Positions 1 through 8,258 of a stretch of 44,420 nt of DNA are shown piece after piece. A model generated the notes under the pieces. It ran no database searches. It had not been told where the DNA came from and saw nothing but the letters and a program-made list of their open reading frames with translations. The DNA is from Leptothoe spongobia TAU-MAC 1115 (lineage in GTDB: Bacteria > Cyanobacteriota > Cyanobacteriia > Phormidesmidales > Phormidesmidaceae). Within the stretch, counting starts at the first letter, position 1, and each line of letters starts with the position of its first letter. The translations under genes and the position numbers were made by a program. The stretch is taken from the NCBI RefSeq assembly GCF_018739885.1, contig NZ_JADOES010000044.1, positions 1-44,420 on the forward strand, in the 5' to 3' direction.

Positions 1-90
1 TGCCCCCCTTTGACGATAAACTCAGCTAAATATTGTTTTTTTTTACCTCACTCACCGATGGTGTGAGAAATCCGGGATCAGGTTGTTCTT

Positions 91-319
91 TTAACCCTTG
101 GGTGGATGAGGGTCATTACCATAGCTATTCTTTTACCTGATCTGACCATTAGCTCGATGCACAATCATCTCAGACTGATGGTTAGTAGCAATAGACCGAG
201 CAATATTAATCGCTTCTTGCTGAGTTTGGAGTAACCCGAGTAGCCCGCTTCGCTCCTGCAGCTTTCACAGCCCATCCCTCAGAATGAGGAACAATATGCT
301 GTTTTTTACCCTTAGCCAT
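91..319 (-). pseudogene. Broken DUF2188-family small protein
   Basis: Read on the minus strand, an ATG at 319 preceded by GGAGA opens a protein beginning MAKGKKQHIVPHSEGWAVKA, the usual start of the roughly 75-residue DUF2188 family. The frame is lost around 222-240. The neighbouring frame then continues with TQQEAINIARSIATNHQSEM and later NGQIR, meets an in-frame TAA at 133-135, and resumes with KNSYGNDPHPPKG before a stop at 91-93. The span is 229 nt, one base more than a multiple of three, consistent with a single-base indel plus one nonsense change. The function of the intact family is not well established. Assignment rests on recognised family wording at both ends. Confidence 0.75.
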
Positions 320-378
320 AAAACATCTCCAGTGTTATACTTATCTAACATAGGTCGATTATAGCTAATATTTTTAAG

Positions 379-1470
379 ATGACAAATGTTAACTCCATAA
401 AAACCTATCGAGAGCAAAAGGGGCTTTCCCAAGATCAATTGGGTGAATCCCTGGGTGTAACTCGTCAAACCATTGCAGCATGGGAAAAGGGAGAACGAAC
501 CGTATCTCTAGTCCAACTCTCTAAAATTGCCAAAACTTTGGGTATTGCCCTGGAATTACTGATTGGCTCTACGGAAGAGCCTGCAACCTCTGCACCAGCT
601 CCAGGTATGGGGCTCATGTTTCGTGCCAATCAGCCCTCTATGTTGACACCTACCCTAAGAGCCCACCTTACTCAAAAGTCCGTAAACTATTCCACGATTG
701 AGCAGATTTTAGGCGAAGTGCCAACGCTGCCAGAAATGCGACCATTGACCGCCTATAACGAGGATGTCGTGGAAGAAGTCGCCAAGGAAATCCGTGATTG
801 GTTAGGCGTTGGTGAAACCTATCCCCTAGGAGATGTCCTAGCGTTGCTAGAAGCTAAGGGGCTAAAAATTATTCTATATCCTCTACCAGAAACCATCTCT
901 GGCTTCTCTGCCTATACTGAAACGACTGGAGCCGTCATCTTTGTTAATGACAACCACCCTACTGAACGTCAGTTTTTTACTGCACTGCACGAACTAGGCC
1001 ATCTAATTTTCCATCGTCAGGAATACAATCAATCGCACAATCAAACTCGTAAAAATGATCCACGAGAGAAAGCGGCTAACCATCTAGCCGGAGCCGTTTT
1101 ACTTTCTCGTGACATCATTTATCGAGAATTACGCGCCTATCGAAACCGCTGGATACCTGAACCGCTTCTGGCAGACATCAAACGCCGATATGGTGTCAGC
1201 CTAATGACCATTCTGTATAGAGCTGGTCAGCTAGGTCTCATTACTAAAAAGCAACAGGGACAACAAATCGGCGTTCTCAAGAAAAAATATGGCGTCAACG
1301 AAAAGCCTAAGCTACCAACTCCTGAACATCTGACACGATTAGAAAGATTAGTATTTCTAGCCTTACTGAGAGAAGAACTCACAGTATCAAGAGCCGCTGA
1401 AGTACTAGACAAGCATCTGATGGATATTCGCCAACAGTTAGCAAACTGGATGGAGGAAAACGGCGATTGA
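379..1470 (+). CDS. XRE-type HTH regulator fused to ImmA/IrrE-like (M78) metallopeptidase
   Basis: The 363-aa protein has an XRE helix-turn-helix at about residues 5-62 (QKGLSQDQLGESLGVTRQTI). A peptidase M78 domain follows, with the zinc motif HELGH at 204-208 and a plausible third ligand E230 in the EKAANHLAGAVLL segment. Proteins of this architecture act as DNA-binding regulators that can cleave a partner repressor or antitoxin. The last bases overlap the next gene, a PIN-like protein, by 4 nt, so the two are almost certainly co-translated. This suggests a toxin-antitoxin or stress module with this protein as the regulatory partner. There is no clear Shine-Dalgarno before the ATG. The partner assignment is inference. 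Confidence 0.85.
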   Translation: MTNVNSIKTYREQKGLSQDQLGESLGVTRQTIAAWEKGERTVSLVQLSKIAKTLGIALELLIGSTEEPATSAPAPGMGLMFRANQPSMLTPTLRAHLTQKSVNYSTIEQILGEVPTLPEMRPLTAYNEDVVEEVAKEIRDWLGVGETYPLGDVLALLEAKGLKIILYPLPETISGFSAYTETTGAVIFVNDNHPTERQFFTALHELGHLIFHRQEYNQSHNQTRKNDPREKAANHLAGAVLLSRDIIYRELRAYRNRWIPEPLLADIKRRYGVSLMTILYRAGQLGLITKKQQGQQIGVLKKKYGVNEKPKLPTPEHLTRLERLVFLALLREELTVSRAAEVLDKHLMDIRQQLANWMEENGD

Positions 1471-1955
1471 TTTTACTGTCAGATGCCAATGTCTTAATCG
1501 ACCTCGGGCACGTACAGGGATTAGATATTCTGTGTCAATTAGAGACAGTGGAAGTCCTCGATGTAGTTTTAGAAGAGTGCGATCACCCTTCACAGCCTGA
1601 GCTAATAACCAAAATCCTAGAAGCAGGGATTCAGCTTATTGAGACTAAGGTTGACTGGTTACAAGCAGCCAAAGCCTATCGACAAGGCAATTTAAGCAGC
1701 CCTGACCTACTGAACTTTTACTATGCCAAAACCTATAAACGCTTACTCCTAACAAATGAGAAGCCACTTCGAACTCTTTGCCAGCAGCAAAATGTAACGG
1801 TCCATGGCACCCTATGGGTTATTCAAGAAGCCTATCAACGACAGCTCTCTCCACCAGCAACACTATGCCAGTGGTTGAAAACCCTCAGTAGTCTGGACCG
1901 AAGATTACCCAAACAAGTCATTAATCAGCTGAAGGATACTTTAGGTTGTAGCTGA
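1467..1955 (+). CDS. PIN-like (DUF3368-type) protein, probable toxin partner
   Basis: The 162-aa protein starts at a TTG overlapping the TGA of the upstream XRE/M78 gene; GGAGG at 1452-1456 supports this start. The opening ILLSDANVLIDL is the first strand and acidic residue (D6) of a PIN-fold nuclease. An acidic VVLEECDHP follows, and a later LLTNEKPLRTLC occupies the place where PIN toxins usually carry a T/S-x-D motif. Here the aspartate is replaced by glutamate (TNEK), so full nuclease activity is uncertain. PIN toxins cleave RNA. The tight overlap with an ImmA-like regulator argues for a two-gene toxin-antitoxin-like unit, though no small classical antitoxin is present. Confidence 0.7.
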   Translation: MILLSDANVLIDLGHVQGLDILCQLETVEVLDVVLEECDHPSQPELITKILEAGIQLIETKVDWLQAAKAYRQGNLSSPDLLNFYYAKTYKRLLLTNEKPLRTLCQQQNVTVHGTLWVIQEAYQRQLSPPATLCQWLKTLSSLDRRLPKQVINQLKDTLGCS

Positions 1956-1984
1956 GGGAGTGCGCTATAAATTTGAATTAAGAA

Positions 1985-2290
1985 CTAACGCAATGTTCGT
2001 CCTACCCCCCTATGGTCTTGACCTTCACCTTTATCAACAATCACCCTGTCAGGTAGAGCAATCCGGTCACCAATGAGGTATAAAACCTGACTCAACTCCT
2101 CCAACTGCATGACCTCAAGCCGCGCCAAGATATTCTCTTGCGTCGGCCCATGGCTGCGACCATACAGATAAGCAATAAAATCCTCCACCAGCATCCCCTT
2201 TAACCGAGCAATCTTCTCCAGATTCTCCAAGCTCGGCACATTTCGCCCATTCTCCCACTGCTGTACCGTAGACTGCGACACCACCGCCAT
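1985..2290 (-). pseudogene. 5'-truncated XRE-family HTH protein
   Basis: The 101-aa frame begins inside a helix-turn-helix: VSQSTVQQWENGRNVPSLEN is the recognition helix and fourth helix of an XRE domain, but the first helix and a half are missing. Upstream in frame the sequence reads on without a good start until a TGA. The remainder (EDFIAYLYGRSHGPTQENIL, then LEELSQVLYLIGDRI) resembles the tail of small cyanobacterial XRE regulators that often sit beside transposons. An ATG at 2290 could still give a short protein, so a functional remnant is possible, but loss of the 5' end is the simpler reading. The downstream neighbour is the PIN-like gene, in convergent orientation. Confidence 0.55.
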
Positions 2291-2387
2291 CCAAACCCAT
2301 CCCGAATGAAACTTAGAAATTGGTCCTAATGGCCTACAGCTTCAGCAAACCAATAATTGATCGATGATAGAGAAAGAGCCTATCTGA

Positions 2388-2981
2388 CTAAACTAACAAA
2401 ACGTCTTTAGCTATCACTTCTAACTCTGGAAACGTAGTCGACACAATCATTTGCGTTTCCTTAAATACTGATGATTGATACTGCCCATCCACTAACACCA
2501 GCACCGTCACCTGCTGCGCAGTCGGATCAATAATCCAATACTCAGGAATACCCAGTTGCTGGTACTGCTGGCGCTTATCTTCATAATCCCGACGATAGTT
2601 AGCATCGCTACGACCGCCATAGGGACTAACCACCTCAACCACCATCAATGGCGGATTCATCGAAAACCGAATCGCCATCTGGTTAATAGCCGCCATCTCC
2701 TCAATATGCCCCTCATCCAGCACCGTCAAATCCGGCTGACGATTGCTAGGCATACCTGGCAGCGCTGGCACCTCTACCTCCAGCTTCTGCACCTTGAGAC
2801 GTCTAATATCAATAAACTTAGACAACGCCATCAACAGCGAAAAAGCGCGATACGCATTTTCCTCAGTTTCTGGGGGCACCTCGATTAGCTCTCCATTAAT
2901 CAATTCATAGCACTTGTCCGTGCCATCATCATGAGCCAAATACTCATCGAAGGTTATGGGTTTAGTTTTAGCTTGAGTCAT
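2388..2981 (-). CDS. Uma2 family (DUF820) PD-(D/E)XK-fold protein
   Basis: This 197-aa protein has the usual length and layout of cyanobacterial Uma2 proteins: an N-terminal TFDEYLAHDDGTDKCYELIN, then RQPDLTVLDE, LMVVEVVSP, YEDKRQQYQQLGIPEYWIID and a beta-rich end. The PDLTVL, VVEVVSP and Y-x-x-K elements form the nuclease-fold active site (acidic residues plus lysine). Members are predicted endonucleases present in dozens of copies in many cyanobacteria; their biological role is unresolved. It stands alone upstream of an IS element. Intact and confidently assigned to the family; activity is inferred. Confidence 0.88.
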   Translation of the reverse strand: MTQAKTKPITFDEYLAHDDGTDKCYELINGELIEVPPETEENAYRAFSLLMALSKFIDIRRLKVQKLEVEVPALPGMPSNRQPDLTVLDEGHIEEMAAINQMAIRFSMNPPLMVVEVVSPYGGRSDANYRRDYEDKRQQYQQLGIPEYWIIDPTAQQVTVLVLVDGQYQSSVFKETQMIVSTTFPELEVIAKDVLLV

Positions 2982-3071
2982 CAGCCAATGCCCACACGGT
3001 TAGTTCAGTAACTCTAGCTTACCAACTCCACTCAGCTCAGAAAAACAGCGCTATATAATAGACTGGTTTTA

Positions 3072-4495
3072 GGGAAGTTCTGGGGAAACGAACTAGTTCC
3101 CACGATGCACTATAGCAGCCTGGCATAAATAGTTCAGCAGTTTAAAAAAGCGCTATAAGTGAAGAGTAAGTCCCTTCAATGGAGGTCATTCAAAATGCCT
3201 GGACCTCGCCCCCAACCGCTAACCCTGAAACATCAACATCGTGTGATTCTCAAACAACTCAGTCGTCGTCGCAAAACACCGAAAGGACTGGCTCAACGAG
3301 CCCAAATTATCCTGCTCGCTAACGAGGGGTGGAATAATAGTGAGATTGCTGAACACTTGACGATAAACCGTAATACGGTGATCCGTTGGCGTCAGCGCTG
3401 GCAAAATCATAGTCCCCAACTCTTAGCTGCCTTAGCCGCGAACGTGACAAAACGGGTTCAGCAGCAGATGATCAAGGTGATTCTTAGTGATGCCCCCCGT
3501 CCCGGCACCCCGGTTGGGTTTACGGCGGAACAACGGGTTCAAATCATCGCCTTAGCATGCGAAAACCCGAAGGACTCCGGTCGACCGGTGAGTCATTGGA
3601 GTCCGAGAGAACTGGTGGATGAAGTGGTCAAACGGGGGATTGCCGAGACCATTTCAGAACGGACGGTGCGGCGCATGCTCGACGAGGCTGACTTGAAACC
3701 TCATCGGGTAAAGTACTGGCTCAATCATACCCCTGACGATCCGGGGGCCTTCTGGCAAACGGCCGAACATATCTGTTCCCTCTATCAGCGGGCTCCTGCC
3801 CTGCAGTCTATCGACACCCATTTGATCAGCACCGATGAAATGACCAGCATCCAGGCACTGGAGAGACTTCATCCAAGCGTGCCGATGGCATCGGGGCAAC
3901 TCGAACGGCAAGAGTTTGAGTATACTCGGCATGGCACCCGTGCGCTGATTGCTAGTTTGGACGTGGCCTTAGGCACCTTGGTCGCCCCCACCATCGGGCC
4001 GACACGCACCGAAATCGATTTTGCCACCCACATTGAAACGGTGATCGAAACCAACCCCACCCACCTCTGGATTTTTATCGTCGATCAGCTCAATACCCAT
4101 CAATCTGAATCCCTGGTGCGCTTAGTGGCCAAACTCTGTGACATCAACGATGACTTGGGCATCAAAGGAAAATCAGGCATTCTCAAGTCGATGAAAACCC
4201 GCAAAACATTTCTCGAAGATCCCGCCCATCGGATTCAGTTTGTCTACACCCCCAAGCATTCGTCTTGGCTCAATCAGATTGAACTCTGGTTCAGTATTCT
4301 GATGCGACGTTTACTCAAACGAGGCAATTTCACGTCGGTTGACGACTTATCTGAACAGGTGTTGGCCTTTATCAACTATTTCAATCGGACATTGGCCAAG
4401 CCCTTCAACTGGAAATACAAGCCGTGTTGTTGGACCTATGACAAGACTCCTCTTGCCGATTGAAGAAGACTCTCGTATCTGCCACAGAACTTCTA
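3072..4495 (+). mobile_element. IS630-type insertion sequence (boundaries tentative)
   Basis: A single-ORF element of about 1.42 kb around an intact IS630-like transposase. Imperfect terminal inverted repeats are suggested by GAAGTTCTGGGG at 3074-3085 and its near-complement CCACAGAACTTC at 4482-4493. A TA dinucleotide lies close outside each end (3070-3071 and 4494-4495), which fits the TA target preference of the family, but the left TA is two bases further out than the right one. The exact ends are therefore uncertain. Confidence 0.5.
3195..4463 (+). CDS. IS630 family transposase
   Basis: A DDE transposase of 422 aa from ATG 3195; GGAGG at 3181-3185 supports this start over the earlier GTG at 3159. 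The N-terminal third is a Homeodomain-like HTH (AQIILLANEGWNNSEIAEHL, then RNTVIRWRQRW), followed by a winged-helix part. The catalytic domain shows the three acidic positions typical of the family: STDEMTS, FIVDQLNTHQS and SSWLNQIELWFS. The C-terminus runs to the usual length, so the copy looks intact and potentially active. It lies between the Uma2 gene and the end of a membrane protein gene without visibly disrupting either. Confidence 0.93.
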   Translation: MPGPRPQPLTLKHQHRVILKQLSRRRKTPKGLAQRAQIILLANEGWNNSEIAEHLTINRNTVIRWRQRWQNHSPQLLAALAANVTKRVQQQMIKVILSDAPRPGTPVGFTAEQRVQIIALACENPKDSGRPVSHWSPRELVDEVVKRGIAETISERTVRRMLDEADLKPHRVKYWLNHTPDDPGAFWQTAEHICSLYQRAPALQSIDTHLISTDEMTSIQALERLHPSVPMASGQLERQEFEYTRHGTRALIASLDVALGTLVAPTIGPTRTEIDFATHIETVIETNPTHLWIFIVDQLNTHQSESLVRLVAKLCDINDDLGIKGKSGILKSMKTRKTFLEDPAHRIQFVYTPKHSSWLNQIELWFSILMRRLLKRGNFTSVDDLSEQVLAFINYFNRTLAKPFNWKYKPCCWTYDKTPLAD

Positions 4496-4506
4496 CTACC
4501 CTTGCA

Positions 4507-5454
4507 CTAGGTTTTCTGAAAACGTTTGACGGTGCTCAAATACTGATTGAGAAAGGGTAATCCACCGATGGCCGGCAAGAAATAACGTGAGGTGCAAAGC
4601 ACCCCCAATGCCGCTCCAGTAGCCGCACTAAAGTAAGGGGCATAGAGAGCCACTAAGGCAGCATCACGGGTACCCACACCGGCAAACGTGAGGGGCAACA
4701 AACCGGCCAAAATTGCCAGGGGAGCCAGGGCAAAGCTAATTATAGGAGGTGCCCAGGCATTTAGGGCCAAAATAAAGAGCCAGATTTGTAATAGGTGCAA
4801 AAACCAGACAAAAATCGACATGCTAGCAATACGGGTTAACTGAGCTGGATTACCCCAAAAGTAATCGTGCATTTCGTCCCAGGAGTCTTGAAATGAAGCC
4901 AGCTTTTTGCTGATTTTGCCAGGGGCAATGCGACGCATGATGGTAAACCCAAGTCGGGCAAATCCTTTGGAACCCAGCATTAAGAGACCGAAGATTAAAC
5001 CGCCAAGGATACCGGCGGTCATAGTCCAAAAGAACGCATCTTTTTGGGGATATAGCAGCAGACCAAAGGAGCACCAAAGCAATAGCGACAGCATATCGCA
5101 GGCTTTTTCAAAAATCACGATTGATAGGGATAATGTACCGCTGAGGTTCCCTCTCTCTTTCATAAAATAAGATTTGGCAATATCGCCCATTTTTGACGGC
5201 AGCACCATATTCAGAACGCTGGCTGCCAAGATTAATTTATTAGCTTCCCAAATACTTAGCTTTGCCTGGACTGGGACTAGCTGCTTCAACCGCCAGCCAG
5301 TGAAAAACGTAATCGGAATAACCATGCCCAGGCTGATCACCATCCAAAACGGATCGCACTCTTGAAACACTTTAATTAGTTCTGGGAAGTTAATCTTGTT
5401 GTACAAGATCACTAAGATAAGGGTACTAATAAAGATAGATATAAAGCGTTTCAT
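4507..5454 (-). CDS. YbhN/LPG-synthase-TM (UPF0104) family membrane protein
   Basis: The 315-aa integral membrane protein has about eight hydrophobic segments, beginning FISIFISTLILVILYNKINF and ending after a Gly-rich AGLLPLTFAGVGTRDAALV segment. The late motif G-V-G-x-R-[DE] is the signature of the flippase-like / lysylphosphatidylglycerol-synthase membrane domain. Family members are thought to move or help make lipid-linked compounds in the inner membrane. It is the last gene of a minus-strand cluster with two glycosyltransferases and a toroid protein, so a role in export or assembly of a glycan or glycolipid is reasonable. The gap to the preceding gene (134 bp) holds two hairpin repeats. 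Substrate unknown. Confidence 0.85.
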   Translation of the reverse strand: MKRFISIFISTLILVILYNKINFPELIKVFQECDPFWMVISLGMVIPITFFTGWRLKQLVPVQAKLSIWEANKLILAASVLNMVLPSKMGDIAKSYFMKERGNLSGTLSLSIVIFEKACDMLSLLLWCSFGLLLYPQKDAFFWTMTAGILGGLIFGLLMLGSKGFARLGFTIMRRIAPGKISKKLASFQDSWDEMHDYFWGNPAQLTRIASMSIFVWFLHLLQIWLFILALNAWAPPIISFALAPLAILAGLLPLTFAGVGTRDAALVALYAPYFSAATGAALGVLCTSRYFLPAIGGLPFLNQYLSTVKRFQKT

Positions 5455-5464
5455 ATGAGAGTTC

Positions 5465-5551
5465 TTGGTGGAGGTGTGAAGAGACGTTCAATAGAACGTC
5501 TGTACAGTTTTGGTGGAGGTGTGAAGAGACGTTCAATGGAACGTCTGTACA
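5465..5551. repeat. Two 42-bp direct repeats, each with an 8-bp hairpin
   Basis: Two copies (5465-5506 and 5510-5551) differ at one base and are separated by GTT. Each contains the perfect inverted repeat AGACGTTC / GAACGTCT around a 4-nt loop (5482-5501 and 5527-5546). The single difference is in the loop (AATA versus AATG), so the stem is conserved. They sit in the intergenic gap of a minus-strand cluster. Short palindromic repeats of this kind are common in cyanobacterial genomes. No T-run follows on either strand, so they are not simple rho-independent terminators, though they could stabilise or shorten the transcript. Confidence 0.9.
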
Positions 5552-5588
5552 TTGGTCAAAGGGGGGTATGACCTAAACGAGAGCGATA

Positions 5589-7187
5589 TTATAGTTGTCG
5601 TTCGATCTGGAGTGGTTGCTCAGATGAGAGCGTATGCATATCGCTAGTCAAGTCTTTCCAAGGCTGTAGTTGCCCTGATTGAAAAGTCCGGCTCATAACG
5701 ACATAAATCGACGTTTGGTCACAGCCGATCCCAGCGGTGAGAACATTTTGCCAACCGCTGGTAGCGATGAGCGTATCCCTTAGCAACCAATAGCCGTTTT
5801 GCCATTGAAACTCTCTTCGAAACTTAAAGGGAGCGTCATTTTTTCCGGTGATCAACATCTTTTGCAACAACTTTCGAATCAGATTAGGGAAGAAGCGCCC
5901 GATGGTTAACATCACTACTCTTAAAATCATCAGATTCAGAGGGGTCATTTGTTTTTGTTTGGCCCAACCGAGGGGACCTTCGATAGTGATTTGATTATCC
6001 TGAATGTCATATTGATAATCGCCTACTAAATGACCGACGGCATTTTTAACCTTGCCGCCTGCTCTCACCTGCAGTGAAAATTGGGTATCTGAAAGTAGTA
6101 GTTTGTTGTTGCGGAAGAATTTAAAGGCTCCTCCTTTGTTGAGGGCGAGGTATAGCTTTGTGTCTTGTCTCTGGTCGATGAGAATGCGGGCATTGGGGAA
6201 CCAGACTCGCCCTAGCTGGGAGGGCTGGGTGGGGGGACGCGCATCGACAAAGTCTTTCCAGGTGAGTAGATAGTTCCAGGTGTGATGACCAACAATGTGG
6301 TCATCGGCGTAACAGGATCCACAGCCGTTATTCAGTCCTTTTAGAAACTGGTCGTTAATGCTAAGGGCCTCAGGCATCCAGCGACCCACTAGCTCAAAGC
6401 CGTGGGGAAAGTAGTTGTAGGTGTTGCGACTGGTATACTCACCGCCGTAGGAACCGTCAGGGTGAACAAAATGACTGGCGAGACGCACACCGTTTGCAAC
6501 CGCATCCCGTAACCGCTCATCTGTCCTCTCCCCCAGGTCATATACCCGTGCCAAACAAGCAATGGTCAGGGTGTGATAGCCCGGATCGCAGCCCTCATAT
6601 TCTTGGAACCATCCTTCCGAATCCTGCCAGGACAGCACTTGTTCCAGCCGCTGTTGGATTGCCCCCTGCCACTTCTGGGTATTCAGAACCCGTGATGCGA
6701 TTTCCAAACACAGCACAATGAGTGCCTGGTGGTTGGTCAGGCAACCACTCTCTTGATGATGGGCTAGCCAATCAGCCCGAGTTTCAAAAAACTTCAGCGC
6801 CTGCTGATTGTCGAGCTTGAGTAACCGATAGCTTTCTAAACAGGCCAATAGCGAAAACGCTGCTGCCCCCCCGGCCCGCTCAAAAGGAAAATAATCATCA
6901 CAGGACCCATCGGGATGCGAACTCTTCGCTGCGAAGATAATCCCGGCTTCTACCCAGGCTTTGATATTGGGTTGTTGATGATAAGGATTATCTGGCAGTG
7001 GCATGTCATAAACTAGTGCCAGGGGCCAGACAAACTCCTGGGACATGCCACTGGGAAAGTCAATAATCTTGTATTGCCAATAGTTGCGATCAAAACAGCC
7101 ATAGTTAGGGCTGTGGGGGTTACGGTCTTGCAGTGTCAGAATTTTAGGAATTTGATCGAGGGCAGCTTTGGCAAATAAGTCTTTCAT
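5589..7187 (-). CDS. Alpha-toroid plus beta-domain protein, polysaccharide-lyase-like, function unknown
   Basis: The 532-aa protein has no signal peptide. Residues about 40-310 are helical with recurring aromatic and Gly/Asp motifs (HPDGSCDDYFPFERAGGAA, HPDGSYGGEYTSRNTYNYFP, GFELVGRW), as in alpha/alpha-toroid enzymes such as terpenoid cyclases, glucuronyl epimerases and heparinase-type lyases. The second half is beta-rich (residues about 330-420), which fits the two-domain plan of heparinase II/III-like proteins better than a cyclase, and no DxDD cyclase motif is visible. A hydrophobic stretch LNLMILRVVMLTIGRFF near residue 430 may bind the membrane. It lies 44 bp after a GT2 gene and before a membrane-protein gene, which suggests glycan modification. 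The enzymatic activity cannot be named from sequence. Confidence 0.6.
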   Translation of the reverse strand: MKDLFAKAALDQIPKILTLQDRNPHSPNYGCFDRNYWQYKIIDFPSGMSQEFVWPLALVYDMPLPDNPYHQQPNIKAWVEAGIIFAAKSSHPDGSCDDYFPFERAGGAAAFSLLACLESYRLLKLDNQQALKFFETRADWLAHHQESGCLTNHQALIVLCLEIASRVLNTQKWQGAIQQRLEQVLSWQDSEGWFQEYEGCDPGYHTLTIACLARVYDLGERTDERLRDAVANGVRLASHFVHPDGSYGGEYTSRNTYNYFPHGFELVGRWMPEALSINDQFLKGLNNGCGSCYADDHIVGHHTWNYLLTWKDFVDARPPTQPSQLGRVWFPNARILIDQRQDTKLYLALNKGGAFKFFRNNKLLLSDTQFSLQVRAGGKVKNAVGHLVGDYQYDIQDNQITIEGPLGWAKQKQMTPLNLMILRVVMLTIGRFFPNLIRKLLQKMLITGKNDAPFKFRREFQWQNGYWLLRDTLIATSGWQNVLTAGIGCDQTSIYVVMSRTFQSGQLQPWKDLTSDMHTLSSEQPLQIERQL

Positions 7188-7231
7188 ATATTAAGAGGTA
7201 GGTTACGGTTGCAGGACGTAGGCCACGCCTT

Positions 7232-8221
7232 CTATGTCTTACTCACATTCTTCTCCTGATGCTGTTTCATATGCTCCTCGATCTCTGAGCGTCGCAGTCT
7301 GAGCTGAATGTCTTCTAACAATTTCCGATTTGCCGACATCAAATCGGCAATCAGACCAAAGATCCAGCATTGCACACCAATTAAAATCAAAATAGCCGAA
7401 AAGATCAGACTGGGAACATGACTACGCCCCGTTTGCTCAAATGTCATTACCAATAGCCACACCCACCGAACGCTGAGTAAAAAGCCCAGTCCAAAGGGAA
7501 TCGCCCCCAGAATCGTAAAAAACGACAGGGGACGATAGGTAATGAAGATGCGTAGAATCGTAAATAGGGACCGCTGCACATAGGAGGCAATGCTCTTGAC
7601 CAGCCGCGACGGGCGTAGGTAGCCGTTGGTGCGGATTGGGACGGACGCTACTGCCATACCCTTTTGTCCGGCTTGAATGATGGTTTCTAGGGTGTAGGTG
7701 TATTCATTAAATACGTTGAGCTGCATGGCTGCATTTCGGCTGATGGCGCGAAAGCCGCTGGGGGCATCGGCAACCGGGGTATTGCTGGCTACTCGCACAG
7801 CCCAGCTGCCTAATCGCTGCAAAATCTTTTTTACTGGGGAGAAGTGCTGGATTTCCATGATGGGACGTTCGCCCACCACGATTTCAGCTTCTCCATGGAC
7901 AATGGGCTCGATCAGTTTGGGGATATCGGCGGCGCAATACTGATTATCGGCGTCAGTATTGACGATAATGTCTGCTCCGGCCTTGAGACAGGCGTCTACC
8001 CCAGCCATAAAGCCTCGGGCCAGCCCCTGGTTGTGATCAAAGTTAACCACATGGTCCACCCCCCACTCTTTGGCCACATCCACGGTGCGATCCACACTGC
8101 CATCGTTGATGATCAGCCATTCAACTTTGTCGACACCGGGCACTTGTCGCGGCAGTTCTGAAAGAGTTACACCCAGGGTATTTTCCTCGTTATAGCAAGG
8201 AATTTGAATAATCAGTTTCAT
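7232..8221 (-). CDS. Family 2 glycosyltransferase with C-terminal membrane segments (DPM-like)
   Basis: The 329-aa protein starts MKLIIQIPCYNEENTLGVTL, the nucleotide-sugar binding start of GT2 enzymes; NDGSVDRT and NTDADNQY (the metal-binding DxD) follow, then the acceptor-side segment DAPSGFRAISR. Two membrane helices follow at about 225-255 and 265-290, as in polyprenyl-phosphate sugar transferases (dolichyl-phosphate mannose synthase type). Such enzymes load a sugar onto a lipid carrier at the cytoplasmic face. The gene directly upstream encodes a GT-C membrane protein that could use the lipid-linked sugar, a common pairing. Intact; donor and acceptor unknown. Confidence 0.88.
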   Translation of the reverse strand: MKLIIQIPCYNEENTLGVTLSELPRQVPGVDKVEWLIINDGSVDRTVDVAKEWGVDHVVNFDHNQGLARGFMAGVDACLKAGADIIVNTDADNQYCAADIPKLIEPIVHGEAEIVVGERPIMEIQHFSPVKKILQRLGSWAVRVASNTPVADAPSGFRAISRNAAMQLNVFNEYTYTLETIIQAGQKGMAVASVPIRTNGYLRPSRLVKSIASYVQRSLFTILRIFITYRPLSFFTILGAIPFGLGFLLSVRWVWLLVMTFEQTGRSHVPSLIFSAILILIGVQCWIFGLIADLMSANRKLLEDIQLRLRRSEIEEHMKQHQEKNVSKT

Positions 8222-8258
8222 AAGAAGATGCCGATAACTGGGGTGCGGTGGGAGAGGC

